From Flavobacteriaceae bacterium (lineage in GTDB: Bacteria > Bacteroidota > Bacteroidia > Flavobacteriales > Flavobacteriaceae): 14,313 nt of DNA. Made by a program: the position numbers and the translations under genes. Where the stretch lies: positions 57,307-71,619 of the forward strand of contig PAYI01000044.1 in assembly GCA_002714815.1 (NCBI GenBank). The letters run 5' to 3'. The notes beneath the pieces are model-generated. The model was not told where the DNA came from and made no database searches. It was given only the letters and a program-made list of their open reading frames with translations. Numbering within the stretch: position 1 is the stretch's first letter; every line of letters starts with the position of its first letter. Shown one piece after another: positions 1 through 7,300 of this stretch.

Positions 1-192
1 AATTATACTAATTTGAATGATGAACTTAAAATATTTATCCCGTACAGCGGAACATTAGGCTTTTCCTTTCCAATTATAGAATCTGTTCAATTTGAATTAA
101 AACATAACTTTGGTATGCTCAACTTGCAAAAAAACTTAGATACATTATCTAGAATGAATTCATTCCAAAGTGGTATTATCTATGAGTTTTAA
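1..192 (+). CDS. C-terminal end of an outer-membrane beta-barrel protein (partial)
   Basis: Reading frame 1 is open from the window edge to the TAA at 190-192, giving the last 63 residues of a protein whose start lies outside the window. The segment alternates polar and hydrophobic residues and ends SGIIYEF, a terminal aromatic residue as is usual for the last strand of outer-membrane beta-barrels. There is no cysteine and no recognisable soluble domain. The gene converges on the minus-strand beta-barrel gene that ends at 292. The family cannot be named from this fragment; a porin-like or PorT/OmpW-like barrel is an inference from composition and the terminal F only. Confidence 0.6.
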   Translation, partial: NYTNLNDELKIFIPYSGTLGFSFPIIESVQFELKHNFGMLNLQKNLDTLSRMNSFQSGIIYEF

Positions 193-218
193 TTTTTTTA
201 AAGCCAGACTATCATAAA

Positions 219-242
219 CTAATCTCAAACATGAGATCTTAG
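219..242. terminator. Possible bidirectional terminator hairpin between convergent genes
   Basis: CTAA plus TCTCA (219-227), loop AACA, then TGAGA and TTAG (232-242, with a two-base TC bulge) form a nine-pair imperfect stem in the 99-bp gap between two convergent genes. There is no proper T-tract on either side, so the call rests on stem and position only. Confidence 0.3.
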
Positions 243-291
243 TTAGGGTAAATAAACTATCTTATTATTATTCACTTGGGATTTAAATACT

Positions 292-1236
292 TCAAAATAA
301 AAAACTATGTCCAATTGATAAACTAAAAAAGTGCGTGTTATTAATAAAATCAGAGGGAATAATTGCTCTTGGAAAATTAATTATATAGCCTAATTCTAAA
401 TCAAAGTTTTTATATGACATTACTATCGGAAATTGTAATTGAGTATTTATTAGTCCAAAAATATCTTGTTCTTCTGTAATTGTAATTAATCGTCTGAAAA
501 AAAGGGCATTATATTCTGTGCTCAAAGTTTCCCTATTTACATATAAGCTTAGCATAGGAATAAATGACAAACCAAATCCTTCAGATTTATTAGCTTGATT
601 CATGGGTTTATCTCCGCTTCCATTAGTTAAAACTTTTTGATTTTGATTGCCAAGAATAGAAAATCGATAACTGAAATGGGTTTGAAATTGAAATTGCTTA
701 TTATTCCCAAAAAACCAATTAAAATTTGAAAAAACAAATAAGTTTTCATTTTTAGATTGATAGTTTAACCCTATAGAAAGACTCTTGTTAAATATATCCT
801 CAGCTGAAGTAGTGTAAAAAAATCTAGCTGCTGAAACACTTGCCCCCCAGTTTTTGTCGTTTCCGAAATTTACTGAATAACCTATTGAAAAACGTGAGAC
901 ATCCCATTCAGGATTTACCTCACTAAGATAAACTCCTGCAAAATTTAATAAAATCCCAGATTCATTCAAATAGGTTAATTGTGGCACAGCGTTAAATTGA
1001 TCTAAACCAGAGCTCCGTCCTGCATAGAAAGTATTACTATTAAATCCAATATTGGTATAAATAAGATTTTTGGATGAAGGTGAAAAGTTTTCTGAATCTT
1101 GTTCATTGAAGAAGAGCTCATCAATTAATTTATTTAGCTCATCAATATTTTCCTGCTCTTGCCCAAAAACTGATACTTCAAATAGTAAAATAATAAAACT
1201 AATGTATTTAAAAAAAACGCGTAAAGGATTAGCCAT
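292..1236 (-). CDS. Outer-membrane beta-barrel protein, last gene of the ECF sigma operon
   Basis: The 314-residue product starts with a basic N-terminus and a hydrophobic stretch (about residues 8-24) ending SVFG before Q26, a likely signal peptidase I site. A short Glu/Asp-rich linker (26-50) follows. From about residue 58 on, the protein is made of alternating polar/aromatic strands rich in N, S, F and Y, ending SIGHSFLF, the terminal phenylalanine typical of outer-membrane barrels. The ATG at 1236 overlaps the stop of the upstream Spy-like gene by 8 bp, so translation is probably coupled. Context suggests it is the outer-membrane part of the sigma/anti-sigma regulon, as a sensor, target or porin. 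No named family was recognised; it could equally be a structural barrel of unknown role. Confidence 0.75.
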   Translation of the reverse strand: MANPLRVFFKYISFIILLFEVSVFGQEQENIDELNKLIDELFFNEQDSENFSPSSKNLIYTNIGFNSNTFYAGRSSGLDQFNAVPQLTYLNESGILLNFAGVYLSEVNPEWDVSRFSIGYSVNFGNDKNWGASVSAARFFYTTSAEDIFNKSLSIGLNYQSKNENLFVFSNFNWFFGNNKQFQFQTHFSYRFSILGNQNQKVLTNGSGDKPMNQANKSEGFGLSFIPMLSLYVNRETLSTEYNALFFRRLITITEEQDIFGLINTQLQFPIVMSYKNFDLELGYIINFPRAIIPSDFINNTHFFSLSIGHSFLF

Positions 1237-1720
1237 TTCCTTTAGGTTTTCCTCCCTTATTTTTTGATCGATTTTGAAGTTGATTTTGTTTTAATCGAGT
1301 TCCCCTAGAGTCTCCAGTTTTCATTTTATTCATTCTACTTTTTAAAAGTTTAAACTCTTTCTTTTGACGATCCGAAAGACTCGCTTTCAAGCGGTTTGTC
1401 ATTGCTTTAGTTCTGTTTTCACTCAGCTTTAAAAGAGTTTTTTGTTGCTGAGAAAAGGAAGCTGAAAGTTTAAGTTTTTTTTGACTGTTACTTAAACTGG
1501 AATTTTTTAAAATAGCTATTTGCTCTGAATTTAAACTTTTACGAAAAGCATCACGAGATTCTTTCAACTTGGAACGCTCAGTTCTTAGCATGGCTTTTTG
1601 ATCCTCGGTCAAAAATGGAAGCTGACTTAATTTTTCCATATTTATATCCTCTTGAGTAAATCCGAGGCTAGTAATCATGACAAAAAATAATAGCAAAATA
1701 AAACTCGAGAAATTATTCAT
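1229..1720 (-). CDS. Spy/CpxP-like periplasmic helical protein with five LTxxQ-type motifs
   Basis: The likely start is the ATG at 1720 (MNNFSSF), not the upstream in-frame ATG at 1762: only the 1720 start puts a signal peptide (hydrophobic residues 7-21, cleavage near FTQ23) at the N-terminus, and it gives an 8-bp overlap with the anti-sigma gene that matches the overlap at its own 3' end. The mature part is highly basic, rich in K, S, Q and L, and predicted helical. LTxxQ-like motifs begin at residues 37, 63, 76, 89 and 115, that is, at multiples of 13. Spy and CpxP, periplasmic chaperone/stress proteins, carry LTxxQ motifs in helical hairpins. The C-terminus (about 134-163) is a Lys/Arg/Asn/Gly-rich tail that looks disordered. 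A role as periplasmic chaperone or stress sensor acting on the sigma pathway is inferred; homology to Spy is not proven. Confidence 0.7.
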   Translation of the reverse strand: MNNFSSFILLLFFVMITSLGFTQEDINMEKLSQLPFLTEDQKAMLRTERSKLKESRDAFRKSLNSEQIAILKNSSLSNSQKKLKLSASFSQQQKTLLKLSENRTKAMTNRLKASLSDRQKKEFKLLKSRMNKMKTGDSRGTRLKQNQLQNRSKNKGGKPKGNG

Positions 1721-2069
1721 CTGTAATTGCATTAAGAAGATATTCGTCAAAGTAAATGTCAAGCTCTTGGTCTTCTATTAAAAGAGATTCAACTATTGAG
1801 GACTGCTCTAAAGCTATTGAATCATCAGATATATTAGTTTCACTAATTTGGTTTGAGTAAAAGAAATTTAATGCAACTAATAATAAAACTGAAGCAGCTA
1901 TAGTCCAAGTCCAATTTAATGGGATAATTTTGGAATTTGGATTTTCAGATTTTATGGTATCTTCAAAAATTTCTTCCCAAACTGTATCCTTAGATTTATC
2001 AAATCGAATTTTCATACCCTCAAATAAATGATCCATTTGATCTTCTTTATTATGCAGTTTATTACTCAT
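1713..2069 (-). CDS. Putative anti-sigma factor, single-pass membrane protein
   Basis: The 118-residue protein has a charged cytoplasmic part (1-50) with an amphipathic segment around DTVWEEIFEDTI, one transmembrane helix (about 51-71, LNWTWTIAASVLLLVALNFF) and an acidic tail of about 47 residues, expected in the periplasm. It follows the ECF sigma gene with an ATGA overlap (2066-2069), the usual arrangement of sigma and cognate anti-sigma. It has no HxxxCxxC zinc anti-sigma motif and no FecR domain, so the assignment comes from topology and synteny. The cytoplasmic segment is short (about 50 residues) for an anti-sigma domain. Its stop overlaps the next gene's start by 8 bp. Confidence 0.7.
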   Translation of the reverse strand: MSNKLHNKEDQMDHLFEGMKIRFDKSKDTVWEEIFEDTIKSENPNSKIIPLNWTWTIAASVLLLVALNFFYSNQISETNISDDSIALEQSSIVESLLIEDQELDIYFDEYLLNAITDE

Positions 2070-2554
2070 TTGATTTCTTTTATTTTTTCTCTTAAGCTCT
2101 TCATTCCAGATGTCATTCTTTTCTCAACAGCTTTTATGCTTAAATTTAAGGATTCTGAAATTTCCAGATAAGTTAAACCTTCTAATTTGTTCATTAAAAT
2201 TACAGTTCGTTGTTTTTCAGTTAATAAAGCTAATGCTTTTTTAAGTTGAAGTTTTCGTTCTTCCTGATCCTCATTTTGATTTTTATCTTCAAATTCCAAT
2301 TTATCCATTCCGTTTTTAATAGAAACAATATGTTTTCTTTTTCTTAATTCACTAATAAATTCATCATTAGCAATTTTATATAACAATGGCCTAATTGAAT
2401 ATTCAGCTATATTTAATTTTTTACTCCAAATTTTCAAAAATACATTTTGGGCAACATCATTAGCTAAATCCTCGTTCATAGATCTAAAATAAATATACCT
2501 TCTAATCCCTTCATAATTTTGGTCGTATAAAGATCTAAATTCTTTTTTAGTCAC
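2066..2554 (-). CDS. ECF-type RNA polymerase sigma factor
   Basis: The 162-residue protein has sigma region 2 at about residues 5-72 (LYDQNYEGIRRYIYFRS, then DLANDVAQNVFLKIW, the typical D-D-Q-F-W core-binding helix) and region 4 at about 107-156 (LTEKQRTVILMNKLEGLTYLEISESL followed by the helix-turn-helix recognition helix SIKAVEKRMTSGMKSLRE). An acidic linker (88-100) separates them. Size and the lack of regions 1 and 3 mark it as ECF. The start codon is GTG at 2554: an in-frame TGA lies six codons upstream and the next in-frame ATG would cut away the first part of region 2. It should direct RNA polymerase to its own regulon, probably including this operon. A perfect palindrome lies 16 bp before the start. 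Confidence 0.93.
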   Translation of the reverse strand: MTKKEFRSLYDQNYEGIRRYIYFRSMNEDLANDVAQNVFLKIWSKKLNIAEYSIRPLLYKIANDEFISELRKRKHIVSIKNGMDKLEFEDKNQNEDQEERKLQLKKALALLTEKQRTVILMNKLEGLTYLEISESLNLSIKAVEKRMTSGMKSLREKIKEIK

Positions 2555-2570
2555 CTTTTTATTTACTGTT

Positions 2571-2596
2571 CAAGTCCTTTGTTAACAAAGGACTTG
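2571..2596. repeat. Perfect 26-bp palindrome in the sigma factor leader
   Basis: The half-site CAAGTCCTTTGTT (2571-2583) is followed directly by its exact reverse complement AACAAAGGACTTG (2584-2596). It lies 16 bp before the GTG start of the sigma gene and 58 bp after the stop of the upstream gene. In the direction of transcription (minus strand) it is followed by AACAGTAAAT, not by a T-tract, which argues against a simple intrinsic terminator. It may be an operator for a dimeric regulator or an RNA hairpin affecting readthrough or translation. Confidence 0.85.
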
Positions 2597-2654
2597 ATTT
2601 TCAATTAAAGCTACGATTTAATTCCTAGAAATATTTCTATTGGTTTATGCATTA

Positions 2655-2987
2655 CTAAGAAGCTACAATTTTAAAAGTATTTACTTCTCTTAAAGATACA
2701 ATCCTTATAATATACATGTTCCCCGTTTCCAACTCAATTTCAAATTGAAAAGAATATAAATTTTGAGTATTTACTTCGGTGATTTTATTGCCAATTATTG
2801 AATAAACTTCAATTGATCCAGGACCATCGAACCCTTTTAGGAAAATACTCCCATTGTTATAAGATACATTTTTCTGTTCATGCGTTGGAGTTTTGAAAAT
2901 TGTAATTTTAGGTTTAGTTAATTCATTTGCATGTGCAATAAAAATATTAATTGAAATAATAAATAAATATAATTTTTTACTCAACAT
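2655..2987 (-). CDS. Small secreted protein consisting mainly of a T9SS-CTD-like domain
   Basis: The 110-residue product has a signal peptide (KK at 4-5, hydrophobic 6-18, cleavage expected after AHA20) and then only about 90 residues. The part from about 53 to 110 follows the pattern of type IX secretion type A C-terminal sorting domains: GPGSIEVYSIIGNKI (strand, turn with G and N), a hydrophobic strand FQFEIEL, ETGNMYIIRIV in place of the usual L..GxYxxxI, and a closing NTFKIVAS resembling the terminal TxKIVV. No cargo domain precedes it. It lies 9 bp after the lipoprotein gene, so the two are probably co-transcribed, and just ahead of the sigma operon. The sorting-domain call rests on motif pattern; a small Ig-like periplasmic protein is the alternative. 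Confidence 0.65.
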   Translation of the reverse strand: MLSKKLYLFIISINIFIAHANELTKPKITIFKTPTHEQKNVSYNNGSIFLKGFDGPGSIEVYSIIGNKITEVNTQNLYSFQFEIELETGNMYIIRIVSLREVNTFKIVAS

Positions 2988-2996
2988 TCAAAATAT

Positions 2997-3920
2997 TTAA
3001 AGCTTAAAGAAACTATTACCTCTTTTTTTCTTTTGAATATCAATTGTCTCGGTAATTCCATCTTTTGTCACTTCAGCTTCAAGGTCACAGGTCCCATCAC
3101 CAAAATCTGTAATTATTGTATCTGAACCGCTCACCAGTGTTTTAATACCTTCAACAGGCACCTTACCTTTTTTATGTTTTCTGTTTTCAAAATCACAGGT
3201 GTAAGAAAATTTTATTGGTGAATTAATTGTCATTACAAAATCAACTCCATCACTGCTTTGACCAGAGGAGGTTCCTTCAATTAGTGTATAGATTCTTTTA
3301 TCGTTTTCTACATATGTAAAACGACTTATTGAACTTGACTTAGTAGAGAAAGTTCCATCCTCATAAATCATTTTCCCATTAATTAAAGTAGATAAAGTTG
3401 TTTTATTACCATCCGAATCTATTGCTATTATTTCTTTTCTGCGGGTTCCCTCAATTTTTACATCATTCATGTAGAAATCAACAAATTCCATTTGACGAAA
3501 GCTACCCAGTTCATTTTGAATTTCTGAATAAGTAATTACAATAGTTCCTGTTCTACTCTGCCCCTTTTTGCCTTGACAATCTCCATTAAAAGTAATCGTT
3601 TTCGTATTGTTTTCTTCGTCTACATTTATAGATGCACAAGTTCCATATCGATTTTCTCGAAATTTTTTAGGCCCCAAATTATATACACCATCATCTTGAT
3701 AAGTTGCAATTGTTTTGGAGGTAATCTCTGCAGTATTATCTTTTAAATTAAATGCATCAGTTACTACTTCATCAATATCCTCCTCAAATGAGAGTGCGTT
3801 AATTGATTCAATTAAAGTTGTTGCACTTAGGGATTCTTGTATTTCATTTATGTCATTTTTATTGCAACCAAGGAATAAAAATGTCAAAGCAATCAAAGTA
3901 TAAAAAAAGTTAGTCTTCAT
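2997..3920 (-). CDS. Lipoprotein of a Bacteroidota family with the FGDGTCD motif
   Basis: The 307-residue protein begins MKTNFFYTLIALTFLFLGC with a lipobox and lipidated Cys19. The residues after the cysteine (NKNDINEI) do not form the acidic cluster of surface-exported lipoproteins, so a periplasm-facing anchor is more likely. Features include RYGTCASINVD (about residues 91-101), a glycine- and charge-rich turn DCQGKKGQSRTGTIVITYSE (near 114-133), further beta-rich segments, and TDFGDGTCDLEAEVTKDG near the C-terminus. Similar patterns recur in flavobacterial lipoproteins of unknown function. Cysteines besides Cys19 may form disulphides. It is the first gene of the minus-strand series and probably shares a transcript with the small CTD-like gene 9 bp downstream. 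No activity can be assigned. Confidence 0.75.
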   Translation of the reverse strand: MKTNFFYTLIALTFLFLGCNKNDINEIQESLSATTLIESINALSFEEDIDEVVTDAFNLKDNTAEITSKTIATYQDDGVYNLGPKKFRENRYGTCASINVDEENNTKTITFNGDCQGKKGQSRTGTIVITYSEIQNELGSFRQMEFVDFYMNDVKIEGTRRKEIIAIDSDGNKTTLSTLINGKMIYEDGTFSTKSSSISRFTYVENDKRIYTLIEGTSSGQSSDGVDFVMTINSPIKFSYTCDFENRKHKKGKVPVEGIKTLVSGSDTIITDFGDGTCDLEAEVTKDGITETIDIQKKKRGNSFFKL

Positions 3921-4159
3921 AATAAAAAATTTAATGTTATAACCTTAATACCGTTTAAAAATATAAATACCCTACCTTTTAAATTATATAGATCTGATTT
4001 TTTTATTAATGAACAGATCGTGTTATATGGTGTATTAAAACAAAATATTATAATCTCCAAAAGAGATCTTAAGATATAATAGTTGTTTCTTTAACAACAC
4101 TTTGATTTAAGAAATCCTTGAAAGCCCTCAAAAGTAGGGAGGAATAAATTTCGTTTTTG
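3921..4159. other. Intergenic region between the tRNA-Gln and the lipoprotein gene
   Basis: This 239-bp AT-rich stretch lies downstream of the minus-strand tRNA and upstream of the minus-strand lipoprotein gene. It holds two short hairpins: GTTGTT/AACAAC with a 5-base loop (4082-4098) and ATCTC/GAGAT with a 5-base loop (4053-4067). Read on the minus strand, the second is followed by an AT-rich run, so either could end the tRNA transcript, but both are weak. No convincing -33/-7 pair was found for the lipoprotein gene, so readthrough from the tRNA cannot be excluded. No coding sequence was seen. Confidence 0.5.
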
Positions 4160-4232
4160 TTGGCCTACTAGGGATCGAACCTAGACTCTTCTGAACCAAA
4201 ATCAGACGTGTTGCCAGTTACACCATAGGCCA
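4160..4232 (-). tRNA. tRNA-Gln (anticodon UUG)
   Basis: On the minus strand the acceptor arms TGGCCTA and TAGGCCA pair over 7 bp. The D-arm is followed by the anticodon stem TCTGA/TCAGA enclosing loop TTTTGGT, which puts TTG at positions 34-36. The T-arm CTAGG-TTCGATC-CCTAG is complete, including the invariant TTC. The discriminator base is A (4160) and the CCA end is not encoded. It decodes CAA, and CAG by wobble. Confidence 0.96.
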
Positions 4233-4241
4233 AGAGAGCGG

Positions 4242-4272
4242 TAAATTTACACGAAAGTTTTTTGTGCACCAA
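4242..4272 (-). promoter_or_regulatory. Bacteroidota-type promoter of tRNA-Gln
   Basis: On the minus strand TTG (4272-4270) is followed after 20 bases by TAAATTTA (4249-4242), a seven-of-eight match to the TAnnTTTG -7 element of the Bacteroidota housekeeping sigma. The tRNA begins 9 bases downstream, giving a leader of only a few bases. The remainder of the gap up to 4371 must also hold the promoter of the divergent DUF2723 gene, for which no clear pair was seen. Confidence 0.6.
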
Positions 4273-4371
4273 CTTTTCTGGATAAATTAAAAGTATATTA
4301 AACTCTCTTTAGACCATTTTCTCTTCTTTGATTTATGCTTACATTCGTGCCAAGAAATCGAAACGTGAAAC

Positions 4372-7300
4372 ATGAGTGAAAAAATATACCGAATTTGGAA
4401 TCTTGGTATTGGATGGACTGTTTTTGCTGTTGCTCTCTTCACCTTTTTAAGTACAGTTGAACCAACTGCAAGCTTTTGGGATGCAGGAGAATATATCTCA
4501 ACTTCAGCCAAACTTCAAATTGGTCACCCACCAGGGGCACCTTTTTTCCAAATGATAGGTGCGTTTTTTGCACTATTTGCATCTAGTCCTGAAAAAATTG
4601 CTTTGATGGTTAATTCCATGTCTGTTTTTTCTAGTGCTTTTACAATATTATTCCTGTTTTGGACACTTACATTATTATTTAAAAAACTTCCCATCTTTAA
4701 ATCTTTAAATAATATTTCGGAGCGAATTGGATTTTTCGGAAGTGCTGTGGTAGGCGCCTTAGCTTTCTGTTTTTCGGATAGTTTTTGGTTTAACGCAGTA
4801 GAAACAGAAGTTTATGCAATGGCTACATTGATTCTTTCAGTTTTATTTTGGATGGGCCTAAGGTGGGAGCAAGAAATGAATACTGCTAGAGGAGATCGCT
4901 GGTTGTTAATGATTGCTTTTGTTATTGGACTTTCATTTGGTGTTCACTTCATGGGATTACTTACTATACCTGCCTTGGGAATGATATATTATTTTAGAAA
5001 CTATAATAAAGTGACAGTTAAAGGATTTATCTATGCTAACCTAATTTCTACGGCTATTTTGTTAATCATTTTTAAATTATTACTCCCCTTTACTTTAGCT
5101 TTTTTTGGAAAGGCAGAGGTTTTCTTTGTTAATACGATAGGACTTCCCTTCAACAGTGGAACTATTATAGCTGCTTTAGTTATAATTGCAGTTTTTTATT
5201 ATGGTTTAAGATTTACTAGGAAACGAAATCTTGTAAATTTTAATACCGGAATTCTAGCAGTGCTTTTTGTCTTAGTGGGGTTTTCATGTTGGATCATGAT
5301 TCCCATTCGGGCAAATGCGAATACAGTAATCAATGAAAATTCTCCATCTGATGCTCGCCTATTATTGGCTTATTACAATTTAGAGCAATATCCTGAAACC
5401 AAACTGTTTTATGGACCTATGTTTTCTGATGTCTATGCAGGACAAGATCCAGATGAACCTTATATTGATGATAAACCAAAATATGAAAGGGATTATAAGA
5501 CAGGTCAATATAAGATCGTAAATTTTTGGGAAGATGCTCGTTTTAATTCCAATAGTGCTCATAATGGAATCCTCCCTCGTTTATGGAGTAGTGAACATGC
5601 AGGTAATTACATTAATTTTACAAAACCTTTAGAATTTAGTGTAAAATCAGAATACAGGTCAAACCCTCAATTAAAAAATAGAATTGACCAATTTCGTGAT
5701 GACTTTGCTGACGGATCAATTGATGGTGAGCAATACCATGAGTTTTTAAAAACCTTTAGCCCTTATTTGAACATTGAAAAACCATCTTTAATTTCAAATC
5801 TAAAATTCTTTATTGAATATCAATTAGGATATATGTACTGGAGGTATTTTATGTGGAATTTTACAGGAAGGCAAAATGACGAACAAGGAGAATACAATAT
5901 AATAGATGGAAACTGGATTAGCGGTATACCGTTTATAGATGAAATTCGATTGGGAAATCAGGCAAAGTTAAATGATGACGCACTAAATAATAAAGCAAGA
6001 AATACTTACTTCTTTTTACCCTTCATCTTAGGTCTTATAGGTTTGTATTTTTTATACAAACAAGATCCTAAGCGTTTTTGGGTTTTGATGCTGTTTTTTC
6101 TTTTTACAGGAATCGCTCTTAAAGTTTACCTCAATGAACGCCCATTTGAACCTAGAGAAAGAGATTACGCTTTGGTAGGTTCCTTTTATGTATTTGCTAT
6201 CTGGATTGGATTAGGCTGCATGAGCTTAATTCAAAGTTCTCAAAAGTATCTAAAGATCAAAATCTTACAACCCATTATTGTGGTAATTTGTTTAGTAGCT
6301 GTTCCTTTACTAATGGCTTCCCAGAATTGGAATGACCACGATCGTTCCAAAAGATATACTGCCCAGTCACTGTCCCGTTCATACCTCCAATCCATTCAAA
6401 AAGACAAGGGTGCCATGATATTTACTATAGGGGATAATGATACATTTGCCCTATGGTATGCTCAGGATATTGAAGGCTATAGGACAGATGTAAGAACAAT
6501 CAACTCAAGCTTACTTGGAACTGACTGGTACATAGATCAAATGAAAAGAAAAACCTATGAAAGTGAGCCAATCCCATCTCAAATGACTCATGATTTATAT
6601 GCCTATGGAGTAAGAGATGTAATTCGCTATCAACCAGTATTGGACTCCGTTAGATGGAACATTAAAGACTTAATGAACTGGATTTCAAGTGACCATCCTA
6701 GAACAAAAATTAAAGACTTTTTAGTTAAAACAGGTCGAGACCCCTATCAATTGCCTAGAAGTCAACAGGAAGGGGTGTTTTATCCCACTCGAAAAATTCG
6801 TATTCCTGTTAATAAGGAAAATGTTCTCAAAAGTGGTATTGTAAAACCTGAAGATTCTGACAAAATTGTCTCCTATATTGATATTGATCTCCCAGAAACA
6901 GCCTTGCTGAAAAATCAAATGATGATGTTAGATATACTAGCTAATAATGATTGGGAACGTCCGATTTACTTTACAGGTGGAAGTTATGCAGATTCAGAAT
7001 ATATTTGGATGAAAAAATACCTTCAGCTAGAAGGGTTAGTATACAAACTGGTCCCAATAGAAACAAACTTAGGTGAGGAAAATCCATATCTCATGGGACG
7101 GATTGATAGTGAGCTTATGTATGATATTGTTCTTCAGTGGGATTGGGGAAACTCTGAGCGTAAAGACATTTACCACGACCCAGAAACACGAAAAAACAGC
7201 ATATCATTCCGCAGTAATATGGCCAGACTGGCTGAACAACTTATTAACGAAGATAAAATTAAAAAAGCAAAAGTAATAATGGATTTGGCAATCGAAAAAA

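Noticed and set aside
1721..1762. Longer N-terminus for the Spy-like protein starting at 1762
   Set aside because: It would put 14 residues before the signal peptide and create a 50-bp overlap with the anti-sigma gene; the 1720 start is better on both counts.
2626..2639. 14-bp palindrome TAGAAATATTTCTA after the CTD-like gene
   Set aside because: Short and almost all A/T in an AT-rich gap, so it is not much better than chance.
4287..4511. Minus-strand open frame overlapping the start of the DUF2723 gene
   Set aside because: Antisense to the conserved FWDAGE/HPPG coding region and it would cover the promoter area; no supporting feature.
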